This document shows, piece by piece, positions 9,167 through 17,871 of a stretch of DNA of 64,000 bases. Location: contig CANJRD010000001.1 in the NCBI GenBank assembly GCA_947476695.1, positions 62,001-126,000 on the forward strand. The letters run 5' to 3'. The notes under the pieces are model-generated. The model was not told the DNA's origin. It saw nothing but the letters and a program-made list of their open reading frames with translations, and did not search any database. Source of the DNA: Rhodospirillaceae bacterium (GTDB lineage Bacteria > Pseudomonadota > Alphaproteobacteria > Rhodospirillales > Rhodospirillaceae). Positions within the stretch are counted from its first letter, which is position 1. Each line of letters begins with the position of its first letter. Both the position numbers and the translations under genes were made by a program.

Positions 9167-10258
9167 ATGATGAGTAAGGATAAGGGGGAGAATCTCGGCC
9201 AAGACCGGATCTCCCTGCTGATTGTCGAAGACAACGAGTACATGCTCGATATTCTCGTCAACAGCCTGAAGCGCATCGGCTTCCCGCGCATACAGCGCGC
9301 GCGCAACGGCAAAGAAGCCGTCGAATACCTGAAGTTGTCGGCGAAGGGCTCCGGCACCGCCGTCGAACAGATCGACATCGTGATCTCCGACTTGATCATG
9401 TCGCCGGTGAATGGCGTGCACCTGTTGCAATGGCTGCGCGACGACAAGGGTTCGCCCAACCGCTTCATGCCGTTCATCATGCTGTCCGGCGCGGCCGACC
9501 GCGTGAACGTCGAAGAGACGCGCGAGCGCGGCGTCACCGACTTCATGGCCAAGCCGTTCTCCGTCGACAACATCTACAAGGTGCTGCAGCGGATTATCGA
9601 CGTGCCGCGCCAGTACGTGACGACACAGAATTATTTCGGGCCGGATCGCCGGCGTTCGAACAAGGCCGGCCCGCCGAAGACCGGCGAGCGCCGCCGCCCG
9701 GACGAATCCCACGCAACAGTGGTGTACGCGAAGGATCGCGTCGAACAGGCCAAAACGCCGAGCGACGTGTGGATCTTCAAGCTGCCGAACTACCTCAAGC
9801 AGAAGATGCTGGGCTCGAACGCGGGACGCCAACCCTTCGTTCTGCCGGAAGATGTTCTGAGCAACGCTGAATCGGCGTTGAAGCGCGAAGCCGAAGGCTT
9901 CATCGATTGGGCGAAGCAATTCCTCGATCGCCTGTCGAAGCAAGTGGCGATGGCGAAGGAACTGTCCGGCGAGCGCACGCAGTACTTCGATCAGATCAAT
10001 CTGATCGCCCACGAGTTGCGCGGCCAAGGCGGCACGTTCGGTTATCCGTTGATCACCGTTTTCGCCAAAAGCCTCTATGAGGTGTCCAAGCCGCCCTGCC
10101 GGGAAAACGACGCCAGCCTCGATATCGTCAAGGCGCATATCGATGCGATGCGCGCCGTCATTCGTGAGAAGATCGGCGGCGACGGCGGCGAACCCGGCCA
10201 GGCTCTGTTCAAAGCGCTCAAGGCCGCCATCGCAAAGTTCTCGTCGCCGCCGGGTTAA
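9167..10258 (+). CDS. Response regulator with C-terminal Hpt-like helical region
   Basis: A 363-residue cytoplasmic signalling protein. Residues 10-140 form a receiver domain: acidic pocket 'VEDNEYMLD', phospho-acceptor Asp75 in 'VISDLIMSP', 'IMLSGAADR' and Lys in 'FMAKPFS'. After it comes the tag 'YFGPDRRR', often seen behind alphaproteobacterial receivers. The rest is helical with no DNA-binding or GGDEF domain. Near residue 282 it has 'AHELRGQGGTFGYPLIT', which matches the histidine phosphotransfer pattern H-x-L-[KR]-G-x(5)-G. This suggests an intramolecular receiver-to-Hpt relay or a phosphate shuttle. Starts at 9167 or 9170 ('MMSKDKG'); an earlier in-frame start at 9056 would add 37 non-conserved residues. 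The sensor kinase downstream is a plausible partner. Confidence 0.85.
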   Translation: MMSKDKGENLGQDRISLLIVEDNEYMLDILVNSLKRIGFPRIQRARNGKEAVEYLKLSAKGSGTAVEQIDIVISDLIMSPVNGVHLLQWLRDDKGSPNRFMPFIMLSGAADRVNVEETRERGVTDFMAKPFSVDNIYKVLQRIIDVPRQYVTTQNYFGPDRRRSNKAGPPKTGERRRPDESHATVVYAKDRVEQAKTPSDVWIFKLPNYLKQKMLGSNAGRQPFVLPEDVLSNAESALKREAEGFIDWAKQFLDRLSKQVAMAKELSGERTQYFDQINLIAHELRGQGGTFGYPLITVFAKSLYEVSKPPCRENDASLDIVKAHIDAMRAVIREKIGGDGGEPGQALFKALKAAIAKFSSPPG

Positions 10259-10324
10259 GTCGGGAATGGCCCTGCCTGTTCCGGGACAATTCGGTTAGAA
10301 TTGGCGCTATCGGCACAGGTAGCG

Positions 10325-12079
10325 ATGGCCAACTCTAAAACGTTTCCGCGCGATACGCGCTTGTCGTCTCTGGTCCGCCTGAGACGGGCGACGCTGTGGC
10401 TGCTGACGATCCTCTGCGCCATGTTCCTGACCGCGATCGGCTGGCACCTTTACGTGGAGTACGAGGACGGTCTCGAGAACGGGATGCGCAATGCGCATTC
10501 CGTCGCGCAGGCCGCCAAGTCTCACGTCGAACGGACCTTCAGCGAGATCAACAAAGTCCTTTACGGCATCGCCGACGTTTATCGGTCGGAACTGGCGGCC
10601 GGCCAAGTCGACGAGAAGCATCTCCATGACGTCATGGCCACCAAGCTTGGTTACATGCCGTATTTGGCCGGCATCCTGATCCTGACGCCGGATGGGACGC
10701 CCGTCGCGTCGGCCCGGGCATATCCGGTGGCGCAGTACGCCGGGCTTTTCGAGAATCTTCCTCTACGCCCGCAGGACAACCGGCACGACCGCTATCTTGG
10801 GACGATGGTGCACGGTGTACGCGATCTGGAAGGTCAGTGGATCCTTCCCTCCGGGATCCGCGTGCGCGATGGCGAGGGCCGGATCGTCGCCATCGTGGTC
10901 GGCGTGCTGTATCCGGAGTCCTTCAGCACCTTCTTCAAGACGCTAGAGATCGGCAACAAGGGCAGGGTGATCCTGTGGACAGCGGCCGAGCAGATGGTCT
11001 CCACCACCGCCGTCGAAACGACGCCCGTCGGCGGCTTCAATCCCGGCGTGGAACGGCGCGCTGTGGACCTTGCCGACAGATCGACGACAAACGACCCTCG
11101 GGTGATCGTGAATGATGACGCCGCCGACGGGTACCGACGGCTCATCACGAATCTGCTGATCGATGACCTGCCGCTTATGGTCTCAACGCGCATCAGCAGC
11201 GAGGACTATCTCGCCGGATGGCGCCAAACCCGCGATCGCTTCGTCTTCGCGTCGCTGTTCATCTTGGGCGCGACCGTCGCCTTCATCCTGATCATCTTGC
11301 GTCAGATCGCCCAATCCAGCGCCAACGAGCAGGCCTTGCAACTCGCCAAGGCCGCGGCCGAGGAAGCCAATGCCGCCAAGAGCCGCTTCCTCGCGCATAT
11401 GAGCCACGAGTTCCGCACACCGCTGAACGCGATCATGGGCTTCGCCGATATCATCAAAAGCAAAGTGATGGGCGACAACATCGCCCCGATCTATGCGAAC
11501 TATGCCGAACATATCCATCGCTCGGGCGAGCACCTGCTGAACATCGTCAACGACATCCTCGACATGGCGAAGGTCGAGTCCGGGACGCAATCGATCCAAT
11601 GCACACCCGTCGACATCGCCGGGACGGTGGCGCGATCGAAGTCGTTCGTCGACGCCCTTACCGGCCAACACAGCATCACCTTGCGCAGCGAAATTCCGCC
11701 GCAATTGCCGCGCCTGACCAGCGACGAGCGCTTCCTGCGCCAAGTGCTGATCAACCTGTTGTCGAATGCCGTGAAGTTTTCTCACGCCGGCACCGCGGTT
11801 GTGATCAGCGCCGATATTATCGAAGGCAATCTCGAAATCCGCGTCGTGGATTCAGGTCCGGGCATCGATCCGGTGGTGCTGAAACGCATCGGCGAGCCGT
11901 TCCTGCAAGGCAACCCCGCCTTGACCCGCACAGGCCAGGGAACTGGCCTGTGTCTGTCCATCTGCAAGCACTATATGAACTTGCTGGGTGGCGAATTGAT
12001 CCTGAGAAGCGAGGTCGGCGTCGGCACGACGGCGATCTTGCGTTTCCCCGGTATGCTGATGGTCAGCGACGCGGCCTGA
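10325..12079 (+). CDS. Membrane sensor histidine kinase with periplasmic sensing domain
   Basis: A 584-residue kinase. Helix 1 is at residues about 22-44 and helix 2 at about 306-328, enclosing a periplasmic region of about 260 residues that looks like a Cache-type ligand-binding domain ('ADVYRSELAAGQ', 'GIRVRDGEGRIVAIVVGV'). The kinase core has His361 in 'MSHEFRTPLNAIMGFADII', the N-box 'LINLLSNAVKFS', 'VVDSGPGID' and 'GTGLCLSICKHY'. There is no attached receiver or DNA-binding domain. A TTG at 10301 is in frame, but the ATG at 10325 with an AGGT site is preferred. It lies 66 bases after the receiver-Hpt gene in the same direction, so the two may form a pathway. The signal is unknown. Confidence 0.9.
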   Translation: MANSKTFPRDTRLSSLVRLRRATLWLLTILCAMFLTAIGWHLYVEYEDGLENGMRNAHSVAQAAKSHVERTFSEINKVLYGIADVYRSELAAGQVDEKHLHDVMATKLGYMPYLAGILILTPDGTPVASARAYPVAQYAGLFENLPLRPQDNRHDRYLGTMVHGVRDLEGQWILPSGIRVRDGEGRIVAIVVGVLYPESFSTFFKTLEIGNKGRVILWTAAEQMVSTTAVETTPVGGFNPGVERRAVDLADRSTTNDPRVIVNDDAADGYRRLITNLLIDDLPLMVSTRISSEDYLAGWRQTRDRFVFASLFILGATVAFILIILRQIAQSSANEQALQLAKAAAEEANAAKSRFLAHMSHEFRTPLNAIMGFADIIKSKVMGDNIAPIYANYAEHIHRSGEHLLNIVNDILDMAKVESGTQSIQCTPVDIAGTVARSKSFVDALTGQHSITLRSEIPPQLPRLTSDERFLRQVLINLLSNAVKFSHAGTAVVISADIIEGNLEIRVVDSGPGIDPVVLKRIGEPFLQGNPALTRTGQGTGLCLSICKHYMNLLGGELILRSEVGVGTTAILRFPGMLMVSDAA

Positions 12080-12100
12080 CGAAATCAAGGCTTGGCGAAG

Positions 12101-12811
12101 TCAAGGCTTGGCGAAGAACATCACGTGCTGCCAGGGCAGGCTTTCGTCAGACTTCACGAACTGCAATCCCAGCGCCGCCATTTCCGCCTTTGCCTGCTTG
12201 ACGCTCAATTTGTGCAGCGTCTTGATCGGCACTGCCTGATCTTCCGCGCGATATTCGACCAACGCGATACGGCCGCCGGATTTCAACCCGCGCACCATGC
12301 CCTCGCCCATTTCGCGCGGGAACGAGAACTCGTGATAGGCATCGACCAATAGGATTAGATCGACTTCGCCGGCCGGAAGCTTGGGATCGCTTTCGGTGCC
12401 GAGCACGGGCACCACATTGGCCGGCGCGCCTTGACGCTGGCGCGCAGCGATCATGTCGAGCATCTCCTGTTGGATGTCGACGGCATAGACCTTGCCTTGT
12501 GGCGCCGCTGTCGCCATGCGGAAGCTGAAATACCCCGTGCCCGCCCCGATATCTGCCAGCACATCGGTGGGCTTGATGCCCAGAAGCGGTAGTAGCTTTT
12601 CGGTGCCCTCCTCGGCCTTGCGCTCCGGACGTTCGAGCCAATCCGCGGCCTGATGGCCCATCACATGCGCGATCTCGCGGCCCATGTAGAACTTGCCGAT
12701 GCCGTCAAACGAACCACGGCGCGTTTCGTAAATGTCGGCCGCTTGGGTCGCGCACACTTGGGCCGCGAAGGTGACACCAAAGAGGAGAAACAAGCAGATG
12801 ATTGCGAGCAT
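12101..12811 (-). CDS. Class I SAM-dependent methyltransferase with N-terminal signal sequence
   Basis: A 236-residue Rossmann-fold methyltransferase. Motif I is 'VLADIGAGTGYFSFRMA' near residue 85, the acidic end of strand 2 is 'VYAVDIQQEML', and motif IV/V is 'VDLILLVDAYHEFSFP'. Unusually, residues 1-25 form a good Sec signal peptide or anchor: hydrophobic 'LAIICLFLLFGVTFAA' then small residues. A GAGGGG site sits at proper distance before the ATG, so the leader is likely translated. SAM is cytoplasmic, so either the leader anchors the enzyme with its domain inside or the fold is used outside for another purpose. It is convergent with the kinase upstream and divergent from the BisC gene. 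Methyltransferase fold is firm, substrate unknown. Confidence 0.82.
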   Translation of the reverse strand: MLAIICLFLLFGVTFAAQVCATQAADIYETRRGSFDGIGKFYMGREIAHVMGHQAADWLERPERKAEEGTEKLLPLLGIKPTDVLADIGAGTGYFSFRMATAAPQGKVYAVDIQQEMLDMIAARQRQGAPANVVPVLGTESDPKLPAGEVDLILLVDAYHEFSFPREMGEGMVRGLKSGGRIALVEYRAEDQAVPIKTLHKLSVKQAKAEMAALGLQFVKSDESLPWQHVMFFAKP

Positions 12812-12873
12812 GACGACCCCTCAAGGCTTACCGGGATTCCACAGCGCCGGCCGATGCGGCTAGACTGACAGGC

Positions 12874-15206
12874 ATGAGCGCAACCGACCACCGTCTTGTT
12901 CCGACCGCCACGCATTGGGGCGCCTATCAGGCGGAGGTGCGGAACGGCCAGCTTGTGACGATGCGACCGTTTCCGGACGACCCGGACCCGTCGCCCATCG
13001 GCAATTCCATTCCCGGCGCGCGGGCCGACGCGGTGCGCATCGCCCAACCGATGATTCGCGCCGGATGGCTGAAGCATGGCCCGCGCCGCAAGGACAACGC
13101 GCGCGGGCAAGAACCTTTCGTCGCGGTGCCGTGGGACGAGGCCTTGGACATCGTCGCGACCGAGCTGAACCGGGTGAAGACGCGCTTCGGCAATGCGGCA
13201 ATCTTCGCCGGCTCCTACGGATGGGCCAGCGCTGGGCGTTTCCATCACGCCCAGAGCCAGATGCGCCGCTTCCTGAATCTGTTCGGTGGCCCGCCTATTC
13301 CGTCAACACCTACTCCACGGCGGCCGCGGAGGTGATGGTGCCGCATGTGCTGGGCAATTTCTTCGAGCTGCTGCTGAAGATGCCCACCTGGGAGCAGATC
13401 GCGGCGAACACGGAACTCGTTGTCGCCTTCGGCGGTCTGGCGATGAAGAACACGCAAGTCCACGCCGGCGGTTTCGGACGCCACATCGCGCGCGAAGCGC
13501 AGCAGGCTTGTGTCGCGCGTGGCGTTGAGTTCGTGTCCTTGAGCGCTCTGCGCGACGACGCGGCCGAATTCCTGAACGCCGCCTGGCTTTGCCCGCGCCC
13601 GAACAGCGACACCGCCGTGATGCTGGCTCTGGCGCATACCTTGGTGCGCGAAGGCCTGCACAACGAAGACTTCCTCGCGCGCTGCTGCGTCGGCTGGGAG
13701 AAGTTCCGCCCTTATCTGCTGGGCGAAAGCGACGGCGTCGCGAAGGACGCCGATTGGGCGGCGAAGATCTCCGGCCTGCCGGCGGCCACCATCCGCGACC
13801 TTGCCCGACGCATGGCCGGCAAGCGCACGTTGATTACCGTGAGCTGGTCGCTGCAGCGTGCCGACCATGGCGAGATGCCGTATTGGATGAGCATCGTACT
13901 CGCCGCGGTTCTCGGCCAGATCGGTTTGCCGGGCGGCGGTATCGGCTTCGGCTATGGCGCGGTGAACGGCATGGGCGCCGGTGGCGCCCGTATTCCGCTG
14001 CCCGCGCTGTCGCAAGGCGTCAACCCGGTCAGCGCCTTCATCCCGGTCGCGCGCATCGCCGACATGCTGGAGAACCCGGGCGCGGCCTTCGCCTACAACG
14101 GCCGTATGCTGAACTATCCAGATGCGCGGATGATCTACTGGTGCGGCGGCAATCCGTTCCATCATCACCAGCAGATTGGCCGTTTGGCGCGTGCCTGGCA
14201 GATGCCCGAAACCATCATCGCCCACGAGCCCTGGTGGAACGCCCATGCGCGTCATGCCGACATCGTGCTGCCGAGCACAACGACGGTGGAACGTAACGAC
14301 ATCGCCGGCACGGTGCAGGACACCTATGCGCTGGCGATGCAGAAGGCCGTCGCGCCATTCGGACAGGCGCGCAACGATCACGACATCTTCGCCGCCCTCG
14401 CCGAACGGCTTGGCTTTCGCGAAGCCTTCACCGAGGGCCGCGACGAGATGGGCTGGGTCGAGACCCTCTACACACGCTGGCGCGACCGCGCCGCCGCGCA
14501 GAACGTCGAGATGCCGGCCTTTCAGGCGTTCTGGGAGGCCGGACACTTCCGCCTGCCGGAACAGCCGGTGCCGGTGTTCCTGGCGGATTTCCGCGCCGCG
14601 CCGGACGTCCACAAGCTGACGACACCGAGCGGCAAGATCGAGATCTTCTCCGCCACCGTGGCCGGCCTCGGCTACGACGACTATCCGGGCTATCCGGTCT
14701 GGCATGAACCTGTCGAATGGCTTGGCAACACGCGCGCATATCCGCTGCACCTGATTTCCAACCAGCCGCGCACGCGCCTGCACAGCCAGCTTGATAACGG
14801 CATTGTCAGCCAAACGAGTAAAGTGAACGGCCGCGAGCCGATCTGGATTCATCCCGCCGACGCGGCCGCGCGTGGCATCGCGGGTGGCGATATCGTGCGC
14901 GTGTTCAACGGGCGCGGCGCCTGCCTGGCCGGTGTGGTTGTGACCGACGGCGTGATGCGCGGTGTGGTGCAACTGGCCACAGGCGCGTGGTACGCGCCGT
15001 TACCGGAGGACGGCGCCCACGACCAGAGCAACAGCCTGTCGTTCTGCGCCGCCGGAAATCCCAACGTGCTGACGCGCGATGCCGGCACATCGCGCCTGGC
15101 GCAAGGCCCCGGCGCGCATACCTGTCTGGTGAACGTCGAAAAGTATACGGGAACCTTGCCGCCGCTGACGTCGCAGGAACCACCCGTCGTCGTTCCACGC
15201 ACCTAG
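12874..15206 (+). pseudogene. bisC: BisC/TorA-type molybdopterin oxidoreductase, single-base frameshift
   Basis: Together two frames encode about 777 residues of the DMSO-reductase family, biotin/methionine sulfoxide reductase branch. The first frame (12874 to about 13293) carries 'THWGAYQAEVRNG' and the molybdenum-ligand serine region 'AGSYGWASAGRFHHAQSQ'. The second (about 13293-15206) carries 'NTYSTAAAEVM', 'VVAFGGLAMKNTQVHAGG', 'WCGGNPFHHHQ' and the C-terminal molydopterin-binding domain with 'ISNQPRTRLHSQLDNG'. Adding one base near 13291-13293 restores 'FGGPAYSVNTY', as in the family. No Tat signal is present, so the enzyme would be cytoplasmic, as BisC is, repairing oxidised biotin or free methionine sulfoxide. 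If the deletion is real, the first frame stops at 13335 and no enzyme is made; a sequencing error is equally possible. Confidence 0.85.
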
Positions 15207-15246
15207 CCGGCCTTTTCTCGACGCGGCGCACGGCCTATATTCGCGC

Positions 15247-16236
15247 ATGCATTTGAGCGATGAAATTCTGGCGCGCTGGCAGCGCGATCACCTGTACCTG
15301 GGCGATGCCCACGGCAGGAACGAAGGTCGCACGCGTCTGGTGCTGGCCCTGACCATCCTGATGATGATCGCCGAGATCATCGCCGGCACCATGTTCAATT
15401 CGATGGCGCTGCTGGCCGATGGCTGGCACATGGCCAGCCATGCCGCGGCGTTGGGCATCGCCAGCGCGGCCTATATGTACGCGCGTCGCCATGCCGCCAA
15501 CGAGACGTACAGCTTCGGCACCGGCAAGGTCGGCGATCTGGGCGGCTTCGCCTCCGCGTTGATCCTGGCGATGATCTCGATCCTGATGGGCTGGGAGTCG
15601 ATCAACCGCCTTATGGAGCCGGTCCCCATCGCTTATACAGAAGCGACCTGGGTCGCGGTGATCGGCCTGGCGGTGAACTTGATCAGCGCGTTTTTACTGG
15701 GCGATGACCACAGTCACGATCACGGACATGAGGAGCACGCTCATCATGATCACCATGACCACGGCGGTCATAAGCACGAACACCACCGCGATCACAATTT
15801 CCGCGCCGTTTACGTCCACGTCATCGCCGACGCGCTGACGTCGGTGTTTGCCATCGCAGCGCTTCTCTTGGGCCGTTACTTAGGTTTGGCGTGGCTCGAC
15901 CCAGCCATGGGTATCATCGGCGCGGCGGTGATTCTGCAGTGGGCCTGGACGTTGATCCGCAGCACCAGCCATGTCCTGCTCGATGCCGAACCGGCGCCGG
16001 GCGTCACCGCGAAAGTGCGCCGCGCCATCGAGACGGACGGCGACGCCCGCGTGGCCGATCTTCATGTCTGGCGTTTAGGCCCAGGACACCTGGCGGCGAT
16101 GCTGACGGTTGTGACGCATCATCCGAAGGAGCCCGGTCACTACAAGGCACTGCTGACGGACGTGCCTGGGCTAAGCCACGTCACCGTTGAAGTTGAATGC
16201 TGTGCCGACGATCATCCGTCGCACGCGGCGGCCTAA
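15247..16236 (+). CDS. dmeF: Cation diffusion facilitator, DmeF-type Co/Ni(/Zn) exporter
   Basis: A 329-residue inner-membrane metal/proton antiporter with six helices. 'SMALLADGWHMASHAAALG' in helix 2 and 'VHVIADALTSVFAIAAL' in helix 5 are the two halves of the intramembrane metal site (D-x-x-H type residues). Between helices 4 and 5 (residues about 154-185) lies a histidine-rich loop starting 'DDHSHDHGHEEHAHH', the usual metal-sensing loop. The N-terminal lead 'GRNEGRTRLVLALTILMMI' and 'YSFGTGKVGDLGGFASAL' fit the DmeF subgroup, which confers cobalt and nickel resistance. The C-terminal cytoplasmic domain ends 'VTVEVECCADDHPS'. No DmeR/FrmR-type repressor is adjacent. Its last four bases overlap the convergent small membrane protein. 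Confidence 0.9.
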   Translation: MHLSDEILARWQRDHLYLGDAHGRNEGRTRLVLALTILMMIAEIIAGTMFNSMALLADGWHMASHAAALGIASAAYMYARRHAANETYSFGTGKVGDLGGFASALILAMISILMGWESINRLMEPVPIAYTEATWVAVIGLAVNLISAFLLGDDHSHDHGHEEHAHHDHHDHGGHKHEHHRDHNFRAVYVHVIADALTSVFAIAALLLGRYLGLAWLDPAMGIIGAAVILQWAWTLIRSTSHVLLDAEPAPGVTAKVRRAIETDGDARVADLHVWRLGPGHLAAMLTVVTHHPKEPGHYKALLTDVPGLSHVTVEVECCADDHPSHAAA

Positions 16237-16484
16237 GGACGACCATCGTCCTCGCGGGTGAGCAGCTTGTCGTCCGGATCGTGATCGATGATCACCGGCT
16301 CGCCCGGACGATGGGTCTTGCGTATCACGGCCCAGCCGACAACGGCCTTACGGCCAATCAGCGCCAGCACCGCCAGCGTGACGGCCACCACGATTGCAGC
16401 CGCCGTAAGAGCGAACGCAAACAGAATGGTCACGGCGGCAACGCCGATAACAATGAAAGCAAGCCGAAGATATGCGCGCCACAT
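16233..16484 (-). CDS. Small membrane protein of unknown function
   Basis: An 83-residue protein with one long or two closely spaced hydrophobic helices (residues about 5-45, very rich in Ala, Val, Ile and Leu) followed by a charged tail 'HDPDDKLLTREDDGRP'. It overlaps the end of dmeF by four bases, tail to tail. The strongly biased hydrophobic composition and the clean charged tail argue that it is translated. No motif reveals a function. Confidence 0.6.
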   Translation of the reverse strand: MWRAYLRLAFIVIGVAAVTILFAFALTAAAIVVAVTLAVLALIGRKAVVGWAVIRKTHRPGEPVIIDHDPDDKLLTREDDGRP

Positions 16485-16641
16485 GACGTCAATTTTGGGC
16501 GTCAGGCGCCGATAAGCAAGCCTGACGTAAGCACCCTTGTTTGTATGACGGACTATTCATCCCGTAGCCGTTGAATTGACAATGGCGTGAGCGGCAGTTG
16601 CCGTGGCAGGCTGATCGCTGTTCTTCCAGACAGGACTTGCT

Positions 16642-17871
16642 GTGTCCATCGGGTTCACCCGCAGAGGATTTTCGCTCGGCGCGCTGGCCTTGAGCGGCGC
16701 TCGATCTGCCTTTGCGGCGACGCCACTGCCGGTCGGATCTGCTGCACGCGAAGGCTTCGCGCCAGATTTGGCCCAGCGTCTGCGCCGCGCGATGCAAGGC
16801 CACGTCGACGAAGGCATTCTGCCAGGCGCGATGATGCTGGTTGCGCGTCATGGCCATACGGTCGCGCAGGAAGCCGTGGGCTGGCGCGACATCGCCGCAC
16901 AAACGCCCCCGACACCGGACACCATCTATCGCCTGTATTCGTCGACCAAAGTCTTCACCGCCGTCACAGCGCTGACGTTGGTCGAAAGCGGCAAGCTGGA
17001 ACTGGACGCGCCGGTGGCGCGCTACATTCCCGCTTTCGCGAACCTGCGCGTCTATGTCGCCGGCGACGGCGACACCATGACGACCGCGCCGCAGAACCGT
17101 CCGATGACGGTGCGCGATCTCTTCGCACACCGCTCGGGCCTGACTTATGGCGGCTTCGGCGACTCACCGATCCACAAGCTTTTGCAGAAACGCGGTGTCG
17201 GCATGGGCCCAGGCGAAAGTCTGAAAGGCTTCATCGACGCACTCGCGACCGTGCCGCTGCTGTTCCAGCCCGGCGACCATTGGGAATACGGCCTGTCGAG
17301 CGATGTGCTCGGGTACCTCGTTGAGGTCACGGCGGGCAAACCGTTCGACGTGGCAATGGATGAGCGTGTGCTGAAGCCGCTGGGCTTGAGCGACACTGGC
17401 TTCACCGTGCCGCCCGCGAAGGAAAGCCGCATGGCGACGTCCTACGCCCTACGAGATGGGCGTCTTCAAGCGCAGCCACGCCGTCCCTTCACGCTGCGCG
17501 CGCCCGAAGGGGGCGGCGGCATGTTCTCCACCGTCGGCGATTTCGCGCGCTTTCTGCAGATGCTGTGCAACGGTGGAACGCTGGACGGTCGCCGCATTCT
17601 GAAGCCGGAGACGGTGGCGATGATGAACGTCAACCAAGTGCCGGCGGGCGGGCCGACCTATGGGCTTGGCGTGGGCATCGAGAATGATCCGGCGGCGGTG
17701 AACACACGCGGCAGCGTCGGCAGTTTCGGCTGGTCGGGCGCGGGCCAGGTGCATTGCTGGGTCGACCCGAAGGAGCAGATCATCGGGGTATTTCTCACCC
17801 AATGCCTGCCCTACACCATCGACCGCGACACCGAGATGCGCACCATCGTTTATGGCGGGCTCAAGAGTTAG
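16642..17871 (+). CDS. Tat-exported serine hydrolase, beta-lactamase/EstB family
   Basis: A 409-residue class C beta-lactamase-like serine hydrolase. The leader 'TRRGFSLGALALSGARSAFA' is a twin-arginine signal, so it should act in the periplasm. The active-site S-x-x-K motif is 'YSSTKVFTAVTALTLVE' near residue 100. 'HWEYGLSSDVLGYLVE' supplies the Tyr motif near residue 215, and 'GYGL'-like 'PTYGLGVGIEN' and 'GSFGWSGAGQVHCWVDP' lie near the C-terminus. Such enzymes act as esterases, D-amino-acid peptidases or transesterases rather than true lactamases. It starts with GTG, preceded by an ACAGGA site. Its stop overlaps the convergent GNAT gene by four bases. Natural substrate not predictable. 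Confidence 0.88.
   Translation: MSIGFTRRGFSLGALALSGARSAFAATPLPVGSAAREGFAPDLAQRLRRAMQGHVDEGILPGAMMLVARHGHTVAQEAVGWRDIAAQTPPTPDTIYRLYSSTKVFTAVTALTLVESGKLELDAPVARYIPAFANLRVYVAGDGDTMTTAPQNRPMTVRDLFAHRSGLTYGGFGDSPIHKLLQKRGVGMGPGESLKGFIDALATVPLLFQPGDHWEYGLSSDVLGYLVEVTAGKPFDVAMDERVLKPLGLSDTGFTVPPAKESRMATSYALRDGRLQAQPRRPFTLRAPEGGGGMFSTVGDFARFLQMLCNGGTLDGRRILKPETVAMMNVNQVPAGGPTYGLGVGIENDPAAVNTRGSVGSFGWSGAGQVHCWVDPKEQIIGVFLTQCLPYTIDRDTEMRTIVYGGLKS

Noticed and set aside
15709-15790. A run of CAT/CAC repeats that could be a DNA repeat or CRISPR-like array
   Set aside because: It encodes the histidine-rich metal-binding loop of DmeF, with irregular spacing and no repeats plus spacers. No CRISPR array is seen anywhere in the window.
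16642-17871. Calling the serine hydrolase a beta-lactamase resistance gene
   Set aside because: Only the S-x-x-K fold and general family are supported; members of this group are mainly esterases and peptidases.
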